Positions 9,179-20,896 of a DNA stretch of 64,000 bases are shown in pieces (within the stretch, counting starts at the first letter, position 1; every line of letters begins with the position of its first letter). This stretch comes from Sepiola atlantica (Eukaryota; Mollusca; Cephalopoda; Sepiida; Sepiolidae). Where the stretch lies: positions 1,178,001-1,242,000 of the forward strand of contig CAUVYP010000244.1 of the NCBI GenBank assembly GCA_963556195.1, given 5' to 3'. The position numbers were made by a program, and so were the translations under genes. The notes beneath the pieces are model-generated. The model searched no databases, was not told where the DNA came from, and saw only the letters and a program-made list of their open reading frames with translations.

Positions 9179-11968
9179 TTTAGCGCGTTTTAAAGTTGAT
9201 ATCGCTTTTGTTTATAACTTCCACATTTATTCGAATTGTGCAACGAAACTTTGCAGACAGTCGAGGAGACACATTTTCCACTGAAGTACTAAGTTTCAGA
9301 AGTGCAGCTCTTGTACTGCCGGAGATATGTCGATACAAACTGAATACGCAAAACATCAAAAAAATTTAGCGCGTTTTAAAGTTGATATCGCTTTTGTTTA
9401 TAACTTCCACATTTATTCGAATTGTGCAACGAAACTTTGCAGACAGTCGCATAGACACATTTTCTACTGAAGTACCAAGTTTCAGAAGTGCAGCTCTTGT
9501 ACTGCCGGAGATATGTCGATACAAACTGAATACGCAAAACATCAACAAAATTTAGCGCGTTTTAAAGTTGATATCGCTTTTGTTTATAACTTCCACATTT
9601 ATTCGAATTGTGCAACGAAACTTTGCAGACAGTCTCGAATAGGCCTTTTCTACTGAAGTACACAGTTTCAGAAGTGCAGCTCTTGTACTGCCGGAGATAT
9701 GTCGATACAAACTGAATACGCAAAACATCAACAAAATTTAGCGCGTTTTAAAGTTGATATCGCTTTTGTTTATAACTTCCACAGTTATTCGAATTGTGCA
9801 ACGAAACTTTGCAGACAGTCTCGAATAGGCCTTTTCTACTGAAGTACCAAGTTTCAGAAGTGCAGCTCTTGTACTGCCGGAGATATGTCGATACAAACTG
9901 AATACGCAAAACATCAACAAAATTTAGCGCGTTTTAAAGTTGATATCGCTTTTGTTTATAACTTCCACATTTATTCGAATTGTGCCACGAAACTTTGCAG
10001 ACAGTCGCGGAGCCACATTTTCTACTGAAGTACCAAGTTTCAGAAGTGCAGCTCTTGTACTGCCGGAGATATGTCGATACAAACTAGATACGCAAAACAT
10101 CAACAAAATTTAGCGCGTTTGAAAGTTGATATCGCTTTTGTTTATAACTTCCACATTTATTCGAATTGTGCAACGAAACTTTGCAGACAGTCTTGAATAG
10201 GCCTTTTCCACTGAGGTACCAAGTTTCAGAAGTGCAGCTGTTGTACTGCCAAAGATATGTCGATACAAACTGAATACGCAAAACATCAACAAAATTTAGC
10301 GCGTTTTAAAGTTGATATCGCTTTTGTTTATAACTTCCACATTTATTCGAATTGTGCCACGAAACTTTGCAGACAGTCGCGGAGCCACATTTTCTACTGA
10401 AGTACCAAGTTTCAGAAGTGCAGCTCTTGTACTGTCGGAGATATGTCGATACAAACTGAATACGCAAAACATCAACAAAATTTAGCGCGTTTTAAAGTTG
10501 ATATCGCTTTTGTTTATAACTTCCACATTTATTCGAATTGTGCAACGAAACTTTGCAGACAGTCGCGGAGACACATTTTCTACTGAAGTACTAAGTCTCA
10601 GAAGTGCAGCTCTTGTACTGCCGGAGATATGTCGATACAAACTGAATACACAAAACATCAACAAAATTTAGCGCGTTTTAAAGTTGATATCGCTTTTGTT
10701 TATAACTTCCACATTTATGCGAATTGGGCAACGAAACTTTGCAGACAGTCTCGAAAAGGCCTTTTCTACTGAAGTACCAAGTTTCAGAAGTGCAGCTCTT
10801 GTACTGCCGGGGATATGTCGATACAAACTGAATACGCAAAACATCAACAAAATTTAGCGCGTTTTAAAGTTGATATCGCTTTTGTTTATAACTTCCACAT
10901 TTATGCGAATTGGGCAACGAAACTTTGCAGACAGTCTCGAAAAGGCCTTTTCTACTGAAGTACAAAGTTTCAAAAGTGCAGCTCTTGTACTGCCGGAGAT
11001 ATGTCGATACAAACTGAATACGCAAAACATCAAAACAATTTAGCGCGTTTTAAAGTTGATATCGCTTTTGTTTATAACTTCCATATTTATTCGAATTGTG
11101 AAACGAAACTTTGCAGACAGTCGCGGAGACACATTTTCTACTGAAGTACCAAGTTTCAGAAGTGCAGCTCTTGTACTGCCGGAGATATGTCGATACAAAC
11201 TGAATACGCAAAACATCAACAAAATTTAGCGCGTTTTAAAGTTGATATCGCTTTTGTTTATAACTTCCACATTTATTCGAATTGTGCAACGAAACTTTGC
11301 AGACAGTCTCGAATAGGCCTTTTGCACTGGGGTACCAAGTTTCAGAAGTGCAGCTGTTGTACTCCCGGAGATATGTCGATACAAACTGAATACGCAAAAC
11401 ATCAACAAAATTTAGCGCGTTTTAAAGTTGATATCGCTTTTGTTTATAACTTCCACATTTATTCGAATTGTGCAACGAAACTTTGCAGACAGTCGCGGAG
11501 ACACATTTTCTACTGAAGTACCAAGTTTCAGAAGTGCAACTCTTGTACTGCCGGAGATAGGTCGATACAAACTGAATACGCAAAACATCAACAAAATTTA
11601 GCGCGTTTTAAAGTTGATATCGCTTTTGTTTATAACTTCCACATTTATTCGAATTGTGCAACGAAACTTTGCAGACAGTCGCGGAGACACATTTTCTACT
11701 GAAGTACTAAGTTTCAGAAGTGCAGCTCTTGTACTGCCGGAGATATGTCGATACAAACTGAATACGCAAAACATCAAAAAAATTTAGCGCGTTTTAAAGT
11801 TGATATCGCTTTAGTTTATAACTTCCACATTTATTCGAATTGTGCAACGAAACTTTGCAGACAGTCGCGGAGACACATTTTCTACTGAAGTACCAAGTTT
11901 CAGAAGTGCAGCTCTTGTACTGCCGGAGATATGTCGATACAAACTAGATACGCAAAACATCACCAAAA
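9179..11968. repeat. Mixed segment with A, B, D and B-cc monomers
   Basis: About fifteen monomers. Notable pieces: the B pair with ACACAGTTTC then CACAGTTATTCG at 9551-9922; A-gcc copies at 9923 and 10295; a B-cc copy at 10109; D copies near 10667 and 10853; and the first B-gg monomer with TACTCCCGGAG at 11225, which continues into an A copy with CAACTCTTG and GATAGGTCG at 11411. The B-cc/A-gcc/A run at 10109-10666 reappears 3162 bp (17 monomers) later at 13271-13828 and again at 15503. Confidence 0.75.
11225..11596. repeat. B-A dimer cassette (CACTGGGG then CAACTCTTG/GATAGGTCG)
   Basis: A B-gg monomer with CACTGGGGTACC is followed by an A monomer with CAACTCTTG and GATAGGTCGATAC. The pair recurs near 12527, 13829, 16061, 19223, 23500, 44147, 46752, 48799, 51031 and 53449. 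Sub-variants are regional: TACTCCCGGAG only at 11-16.3 kb, TTTTTCACTGGGG only at 41-54 kb. The fixed pairing argues that amplification units are usually larger than one monomer. Confidence 0.82.
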
Positions 11969-14900
11969 TTTAGCGCGTTTTAAAGTTGATATCGCTTTTG
12001 TTTATAACTTCCACATTTATTCGAATTGTGCAACGAAACTTTGCAGACAGTCTCGAAAAGGCCTTTTCTACTGAAGTACCAAGTTTCAGAAGTGCAGCTC
12101 TTGTACTGCCGGGGATATGTCGATACAAACTGAATACGCAAAACATCAACAAAATTTAGCGCGTTTTAAAGTTGATATCGCTTTTGTTTATAACTTCCAC
12201 ATTTATGCGAATTGGGCAACGAAACTTTGCAGACAGTCTCGAAAAGGCCTTTTCTACTGAAGTACCAAGTTTCAGAAGTGCAGCTCTTGTACTGCCGGAG
12301 ATATGTCAATACAAACTGAATACGCAAAACATCAAAAAAATTTAGCGCGTTTTAAAGTTGATATCGCTTTTGTTTATAACTTCCATATTTATTCGAATTG
12401 TGCAACGAAACTTTGCAGACAGTCGCGGAGACACATTTTCTACTGAAGTACCAAGTTTCAGAAGTGCAGCTCTTGTACTGCCGGAGATATGTCGATACAA
12501 ACTGAATACGAAAAACATCACCAAAATTTAGCGCGTTTTAAAGTTGATATCGCTTTTGTTTATAACTTCCACATTTATTCGAATTGTGCAACGAAACTTT
12601 GCAGACAGTCTCGAATAGGCCTTTTGCACTGGGGTACCAAGTTTCAGAAGTGCAGCTGTTGTACTCCCGGAGATATGTCGATACAAACTGAATACGCAAA
12701 ACATCAACAAAATTTAGCGCGTTTTAAAGTTGATATCGCTTTTGTTTATAACTTCCACATTTATTCGAATTGTGCAACGAAACTTTGCAGACAGTCGCGG
12801 AGACACATTTTCTACTGAAGTACCAAGTTTCAGAAGTGCAACTATTGTACTGCCGGAGATAGGTCGATACAAACTGAATACGCAAAACATCAACAAAATG
12901 TAGCGCGTTTTAAAGTTGATATCGCTTTTGTTTATAACTTCCACATTTATTCGAATTGTGCAACGAAACTTTGCAGACAGTCGCGGAGACACATTTTCTA
13001 CTGAAGTACTAAGTTTCAGAAGTGCAGCTCTTGTACTGCCGGAGATATGTCGATACAAACTGAATACGCAAAACATCAACAAAATTTAGCGCGTTTTAAA
13101 GTTGATATCGCTTTTGTTTATAACTTCCACATTTATTCGAATTGTGCAACGAAACTTTGCAGACAGTCGCGGAGACACATTTTCTACTGAAGTACCAACT
13201 TTCAGAAGTGCAGCTCTTGTACTGCCGGAGATATGTCGATACAAACTAGATACGCAAAACATCACCAAAATTTAGCGCGTTTTAAAGTTGATATCGCTTT
13301 TGTTTATAACTTCCACATTTATTCGAATTGTGCAACGAAACTTTGCAGACAGTCTTGAATAGGCCTTTTCCACTGAGGTACCAAGTTTCAGAAGTGCAGC
13401 TGTTGTACTGCCAAAGATATGTCGATACAAACTGAATACGCAAAACATCAACAAAATTTAGCGCGTTTTAAAGTTGATATCGCTTTTGTTTATAACTTCC
13501 ACATTTATTCGAATTGTGCCACGAAACTTTGCAGACAGTCGCGGAGCCACATTTTCTACTGAAGTACCAAGATTCAGAAGTGCAGCTCTTGTACTGTCGG
13601 AGATATGTCGATACAAACTGAATACGCAAAACATCAACAAAATTTAGCGCGTTTTAAAGTTGATATCGCTTTTGTTTATAACTTCCACATTTATTCGAAT
13701 TGTGCAACGAAACTTTGCAGACAGTCGCGGAGACACATTTTCTACTGAAGTACCAAGTCTCAGAAGTGCAGCTCTTGTACTGCCGGAGATATGTCGATAC
13801 AAACTGAATACACAAAACATCAACAAAATTTAGCGCGTTTTAAAGTTGATATCGCTTTTGTTTATAACTTCCACATTTATTCGAATTGTGCAACGAAACT
13901 TTGCAGACAGTCTCGAATAGGCCTTTTGCACTGGGGTACCAAGTTTCAGAAGTGCAGCTGTTGTACTCCCGGAGATATGTCGATACAAACTGAATACGCA
14001 AAACATCAACAAAATTTAGCGCGTTTTAAAGTTGATATCGCTTTTGTTTATAACTTCCACATTTATTCGAATTGTGCAACGAAACTTTGCAGACAGTCGC
14101 GGAGACACATTTTCTACTGAAGTACCAAGTTTCAGAAGTGCAACTCTTGTACTGCCGGAGATAGGTCGATACAAACTGAATACGCAAAACATCAACAAAA
14201 TTTAGCGCGTTTTAAAGTTGATATCGCTTTTGTTTATAACTTCCACATTTATTCGAATTGTGCAACGAAACTTTGCAGACAGTCGCGGAGACACATTTTC
14301 TACTGAAGTACCAAGTTTCAGAAGTGCAGCTCTTGTACTGCCGGAGATATGTCGATACAAACTAGATACGCAAAACATCACCAAAATTTAGCGCGTTTTA
14401 AAGTTGATATCGCTTTTGTTTATAACTTCCACATTTATTCGAATTGTGCAACGAAACTTTGCAGACAGTCTCGAAAAGGCCTTTTCTACTGAAGTACCAA
14501 GTTTCAGAAGTGCAGCTCTTGTACTGCCGGGGATATGTCGATACAAACTGAATACGCAAAACATCAACAAAATTTAGCGCGTTTTAAAGTTGATATCGCT
14601 TTTGTTTATAACTTCCACATTTATGCGAATTGGGCAACGAAACTTTGCAGACAGTCTCGAAAAGGCCTTTTCTACTGAAGTACCAAGTTTCAGAAGTGCA
14701 GCTCTTGTACTGCCGGAGATATGTCAATACAAACTGAATACGCAAAACATCAAAAAAATTTAGCGCGTTTTAAAGTTGATATCGCTTTTGTTTATAACTT
14801 CCATATTTATTCGAATTGTGCAACGAAACTTTGCAGACAGTCGCGGAGACACATTTTCTACTGAAGTACCCAGTTTCAGAAGTGCAGCTCTTGTACTGCC

Positions 14901-16429
14901 GGAGATATGTCGATACAAACTGAATACGAAAAACATCACCAAAATTTAGCGCGTTTTAAAGTTGATATCGCTTTTGTTTTTAACTTCCACATTTATTCGA
15001 ATTGTGCAACGAAACTTTGCAGACAGTCTCGAATAGGCCTTTTGCACTGGGGTACCAAGTTTCAGAAGTGCAGCTGTTGTACTCCCGGAGATATGTCGAT
15101 ACAAACTGAATACGCAAAACATCAACAAAATTTAGCGCGTTTTAAAGTTGATATCGCTTTTGTTTATAACTTCCACATTTATTCGAATTGTGCAACGAAA
15201 CTTTGCAGACAGTCGCGGAGACACGTTTTCTACTGAAGTACTAAGTTTCAGAAGTGCAGCTCTTGTACTGCCGGAGATATGTCGATACAAACTGAATACG
15301 CAAAACATCAACAAAATTTAGCGCGTTTTAAAGTTGATATCGCTTTTGTTTATAACTTCCACATTTATTCGAATTGTGCAACGGAACTTTGCAGACAGTC
15401 GCGGAGACACATATTCTACTGAAGTACCAAGTTTCAGAAGTGCAGCTCTTGTACTGCCGGAGATATGTCGATACAAACTAGATACGCAAAACATCACCAA
15501 AATTTAGCGCGTTTTAAAGTTGATATCGCTTTTGTTTATAACTTCCACATTTATTCGAATTGTGCAACGAAACTTTGCAGACAGTCTTGAATAGGCCTTT
15601 TCCACTGAGGTACCAAGTTTCAGAAGTGCAGCTGTTGTACTGCCAAAGATATGTCGATACAAACTGAATACGCAAAACATCAACAAAATTTCGCGCGTTT
15701 TAAAGTTGATATCGCTTTTGTTTATAACTTCCACATTTATTCGAATTGTGCCACGAAACTTTGCAGACAGTCGCGGAGCCACATTTTCTACTGAAGTACC
15801 AAGTTTCAGAAGTGCAGCTCTTGTACTGTCGGAGATATGTCGATACAAACTGAATACGCAAAACATCAACAAAATTTAGCGCGTTTTAAAGTTGATATCG
15901 CTTTTGTTTATAACTTCCACATTTATTCGAATTGTGCAACGAAACTTTGCAGACAGTCGCGGAGACACATTTTCTACTGAAGTACCAAGTCTCAGAAGTG
16001 CAGCTCTTGTACTGCCGGAGATATGTCGATACAAACTGAATACACAAAACATCAACAAAATTTAGCGCGTTTTAAAGTTGATATCGCTTTTGTTTATAAC
16101 TTCCACATTTATTCGAATTGTGCAACGAAACTTAGCAGACAGTCTCGAATAGGCCTTTTGCACTGGGGTACCAAGTTTCAGAAGTGCAGCTGTTGTACTC
16201 CCGGAGATATGTCGATACAAACTGAATACGCAAAACATCAACAAAATTTAGCGCGTTTTAAAGTTGATATCGCTTTTGTTTATAACTTCCACATTTATTC
16301 GAATTGTGCAACGAAACTTTGCAGACAGTCGCGGAGACACATTTTCTACTGAAGTACCAAGTTTCAGAAGTGCAACTCTTGTACTGCCGGAGATAGGTCG
16401 ATACAAACTGAATACGCAAAACATCAACA
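11969..16429. repeat. 12/13-monomer higher-order repeat, two copies
   Basis: Monomers at 11969-12713 match 14387-15131 at an offset of 2418 bp (13 monomers). Shared markers are CTCGAAAAGG with CCGGGGATATG, GATATGTCAATAC, TTCCATATTT, and TACGAAAAACATC followed by TACTCCCGGAG. From 13085-14200 the match continues to 15317-16430 but at 2232 bp (12 monomers). The difference is one missing monomer in the second copy: the A copy at 12713 (CAACTATTG, GATAGGTCG) has no partner near 15131. This is a clean single-monomer deletion (or insertion) between otherwise matching blocks. Confidence 0.85.
12713..12898 (+). repeat. Monomer present in one higher-order copy and missing from the other
   Basis: Type A copy with CAACTATTGTACTG and GATAGGTCGATAC. 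The neighbours on both sides have counterparts 2418 bp (left) and 2232 bp (right) downstream, so exactly this 186-bp unit was lost from, or gained by, one of the two blocks. The following joint reads AAAATGTAGCG in place of AAAATTTAGCG, which fuses the minus-strand frames of this monomer and the next. Confidence 0.75.
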
Positions 16430-16804
16430 AAATTTAGCGCGTTTTAAAGTTGATATCGCTTTTGTTTATAACTTCCACATTTATTCGAATTGTGCAACGA
16501 AACTTTGCAGACAGTCGCGGAGACACATTTTCTACTGAAGTACTAAGTTTCAGAAGTGCAGCTCTTGTACTGCCGGAGATATGTCGATACAAACTGAATA
16601 CGCAAAACATCAAAAAAATTTAGCGCGTTTTAAAGTTGATATCGCTTTTGTTTATAACTTCCACATTTATTCGAATTGTGCAACGAAACTTTGCAGACAG
16701 TCGCGGAGACACATTTTCTACTGAAGTACCAAGTTTCAGAAGTGCAGCTCTTGTACTGCCGGAGATATGTCGATACAAACTGAATACGCAAAACATCAAC
16801 AAAA

Positions 16805-19800
16805 TTTAGCGCGTTTTAAAGTTGATATCGCTTTTGTTTATAACTTCCACATTTATTCGAATTGTGCAACGAAACTTTGCAGACAGTCTCGAATAGGACT
16901 TTTCTACTGAAGTACACAGTTTCAGAAGTGCAGCTCTTTTACTGCCGGAGATATGTCGATACAAACTGAATACGCAAAACATCAACAAAATTTAGCGCGT
17001 TTTAAAGTTGATATCGCTTTTGTTTATAACTTCCACAGTTATTCGAATTGTGCAACGAAACTTTGCAGACAGTCTCGAATAGGCCTTTTCTACTGAAGTA
17101 CGAAGTTTCAGAAGTGCAGCTCTTGTACTGCCGGAGATATGTCGATACAAACTGAATACGCAAAACATCAACAAAATTTAGCGCGTTTTAAAGTTGATAT
17201 CGCTTTTGTTTATAACTTCCACATTTATTCGAATTGTGCAACGAAACTTTGCAGACAGTCGCGGAGACACATGTTCTACTGAAGTACCAAGTTTCAGAAG
17301 TGCAGCTCTAGTACTGATGGAGATATGTCGATACAAACTGAATACGCAAAACATCAACAAAATTTAGCGCGTTTTAAAGTTGATATCGCTTTTGTTTATA
17401 ACTTCCACATTTATTCGAATTGTGCAACGAAACTTTGCAGACGGTCGCGGAGACACATTTTTTACTGAAGTACCAAGTTTCAGAAGTGCAGCTCTTGTAC
17501 TGCCGGAGATATGTCGATACAAACTGAATACGCAAAACATCAACTAAATTAAGCCTGTTTTAAAGTTGATATCGCTTTTGTTTATAACTTCCACATTTAT
17601 CTGAATTGTGCAACGAAACTTTGCAGACAGTCTCGAATAGGCCTCCTCTACTAAAGTACCAAGTTTCAGAAGTGCAGATCTTGTACTACCGGAGATATGT
17701 CGATACAAACTGAATACGCAAAACATCAACAAAATTTAGCGCGTTTTAAAGTTGATATCGCTTTTGTTTATAACTTCCACATTTATTCGAATTGTGCCAC
17801 GAAACTTTGCAGACAGTCGCGGAGCCACATTTACAACTGAAGTACCAAGGTTCAGAAGTGCAGCTCTTGTACTGCCGGAGATATGTCGATACAAACTGAA
17901 TACGCAAAACATCAACAAAATTTAGCGCGTTTTAAAGTTGATATCGCTTTTGTTTATAACTTCCACATTTATTCGAATTGTGCAACGAAACTTTGCAGAC
18001 AGTCGCGGAGACACATTTTCTACTGAAGTACCAAGTCTCAGAAGTGCAGCTCTTGTACTGCCGGAGATATGTCGATACAAACTGAATACGCAAAACATCA
18101 ACAAAATTTAGCGCGTTTTAAAGTTGATATCGCTTTTGTTTATAACTTCCACATTTATTCGAATTGTGCAACGAAACTTTGCAGACAGTCGCGGAGACAC
18201 ATTTTCTACTGAAGTACAAAGTTTCAGAAGTGCAGCTCTTGTACTGCCGGAGATATGTCGATACAAACTAGATACGCAAAACATCACCAAAATTTAGCGC
18301 GTTTTAAAGTTGATATCGCTTTTGTTTATAACTTCCACATTTATTCGAATTGTGCAACGAAACTTTGCAGACCGTCTCGAATAGGCCTTTTCCACTGAGG
18401 TACCAAGTTTCAGAAGTGCAGCTGTTGTACTGCCAAAGATATGTCGATACAAACTGAATACGCAAAACATCAACAAAATTTAGCGCGTTTTAAAGTTGAT
18501 ATCGCTTTTGTTTATAACTTCCACATTTATTCGAATTGTGCCACGAAACTTTGCAGACAGTCGCGGAGCCACATTTTCTACTGAAGTACCAAGTTTCAGA
18601 AGTGCAGCTCTTGTGCTGCCGGAGATATGTCGATACAAACTGAATACGCAAAACATCAACAAAATTTAGCGCGTTTTAAAGTTGATATCGCTTTTGTTTA
18701 TAACTTCCACATTTATTCGAATTGTGCAACGAAACTTTGCAGACAGTCGCCGAGACACATTTTCTACTGAAGTACCAAGTCTCAGAAGTGCAGCTCTTGT
18801 ACTGCCGGAGATATGTCGATACAAACTGAATACACAAAACATCAACAAAATTTAGCGCGTTTTAAAGTTGATATCGCTTTTGTTTATAACTTTCACATTT
18901 ATTCGAATTGGGCAACAAAACTTTGCAGACAGTCTCGAAAAGGCCTTTTCTACTGAAGTACCAAGTTTCAGAAGTGCAGCTCTTGTACTGCCGGAGATAT
19001 GTCGATACAAACTGAATACGCAAAACATCAACAAAATTTAGCGCGTTTTAAAGTTGATATCGCTTTTGTTTATAACTTCCATATTTATTCGAATTGTGCA
19101 ACGAAACTTTGCAGACAGTCGCGGAGACACATTTTCTACTGAAGTACCAAGTTTCAGAAGTGCAGCTCTTGTACTGCCGGAGATATCTCGATACAAACTG
19201 AATACGCAAAACATCACCAAAATTTAGCGCGTTTTAAAGTTGATATCGCTTTTGTTTATAACTTCGACATTTATTCGAATTGTGCAACGAAACTTTGCAG
19301 ACAGTCTCGAATAGGCCTTTTGCACTGGGGTACCAAGTTTTAGAAGTGCAGCTGTTGTACTGCCGGAGATATGTCGATACAAACTGAATACGCAAAACAT
19401 CAACAAAATTTAGCGCGTTTTAAAGTTGATATCGCTTTTGTTTATAACTTCCACATTTATTCGAATTGTGCAACGAAACTTTGCAGACAGTCGCGGAGAC
19501 ACATGTTCTACTGAAGTACCAAGTTTCAGAAGTGCAACTCTTGTACTGCCGGAGATGGGTCGATACAAACTGAATACGCAAAACATCAACAAAATTTAGC
19601 GCGTTTTAAAGTTGATATCGCTTTTGTTTATAACTTCCACATTTATTCGAATTGTGCAACGAAACTTTGCAGACAGTCGCGGAGACACATTTTCTACTGA
19701 AGTACTAAGTTTTAGAAGTGCAGCTCTTGTACTGCCGGAGATATGTCGATACAAACTGAATACGCAAAACATCAACAAAATTTAGCGCGTTTTAAAGTTG

Positions 19801-20520
19801 ATATCGCTTTTGTTTATAACTTCCACATTTATTCGAATTGTGCCACGAAACTTTGCAGACAGTCTCGAATAGGCCTTTTCTACTGAAGTACACAGTTTCA
19901 GAAGTGCAGCTCTTTTACTGCCGGAGATATGTCGATACAAACTGAATACGCAAAACATCAACAAAATTTAGCGCGTTTTAAAGTTGATATCGCTTTTGTT
20001 TATAACTTCCACAGTTATTCGAATTGTGCAACGAAACTTTGCAGACAGTCTCGAATAGGCCGTTTCTACTGAAGTACGAAGTTTCAGAAGTGCAGCTCTT
20101 GTACTGCCGGAGATATGTCGATACAAACTGAATACGCAAAACATCAACAAAATTTAGCGCGTTTTAAAGTTGATATCGCTTTTGTTTATAACTTCCACAT
20201 TTATTCGAATTGTGCAACGAAACTTTGCAAACAGTCGCGGAGACACATGTTCTACTGAAGTACCAAGTTTCAGAAGTGCAGCTCTTGTACTGATGGAGAT
20301 ATGTCGATACAAACTGAATACGCAAATCATCAACAAAATTTAGCGCGTTTTAAAGTTGATATCGCTTTTGTTTATAACTTCCACATTTATTCGAATTGTG
20401 CAACGAAACTTTGCAGACAGTCGCAGAGACACATTTTCTACTGAAGTACCAAGTTTCAGAAGTGCAGCTCTTGTACTGCCGGAGATATGTCGATACAAAC
20501 TGAATACGCAAAACATCAAC
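16805..20520. repeat. 16-monomer (2976-bp) offset duplication
   Basis: The run at 16805-17540 returns at 19781-20520: a B copy with ACACAGTTTCAG and CTCTTTTACTGC, a B copy with CACAGTTATTCG and GTACGAAGTTTCAG, an A copy with ACTGATGGAGATATG, a plain A copy, then a type C joint (AACTAAATTAAGCCTG). The offset is exactly sixteen monomers. Between them, 17735-19777 repeats blocks known from 10-16 kb: the B-cc, A-gcc and A copies at 18293-18850 match 13271-13828 at 5022 bp (27 monomers). Confidence 0.75.
17177..18106. repeat. Conserved cassette (TGATGG-A, A, C, A-gcc, A-ctc), copy 1
   Basis: First full example of a recurring monomer order: an A copy with ACTGATGGAG, a plain A copy (here TTTTTTACTG), a monomer with AACTAAATTAAGCCTG plus TATCTGAATTG and GCCTCCTC...GCAGATCTTG, an A-gcc copy, and an A copy with CCAAGTCTCAG. 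In this copy the type C joint and the CTGAATTG/CCTCCTC body lie in one monomer; in most later copies they are two successive monomers. The GCAGATCTTG variant creates a BglII site. Confidence 0.75.
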
Positions 20521-20524
20521 TAAA

Positions 20525-20896
20525 TTAAGCCTGTTTTAAAGTTGATATCGCTTTTGTTTATAACTTCCACATTTATTCGAATTGTGAAACGAAACTTTGC
20601 AGACAGTCTCGAATCGGCCTTTACTACTGAAGTACAAAGTTTCAGAAGTGCAGATCTTGTACTGCCGGAGATATGTCGATACAAACTGAATACGCAAAAC
20701 ATCAACTTAATTAAGCCTGTTTTAAAGTTGATATCGCTTTTGTTTATAACTTCCACATTTATTCGAATTGTGAAACGAAACTTTGCAGACAGTCTCGAAT
20801 CGGCCTTTACTACTTAAGTACCAAGTTTCAGAAGTGCAGCTCTTGTACTGCCGGAGATAGGTCGATACAAACTGAATACGCAAAACATCAACAAAA
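20525..20896. repeat. Tandem duplication of a single type C monomer
   Basis: Two adjacent monomers share a private combination found nowhere else that I could see: TTAAGCCTG at the joint, GTGAAACGAAAC, then TCGAATCGGCCTTTACTACT. The second differs by AACTTAATTAAGCC at its joint and TACTTAAGTACC downstream. The period is 186 bp. Duplication of one monomer is the smallest amplification step visible in the window. Confidence 0.8.
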
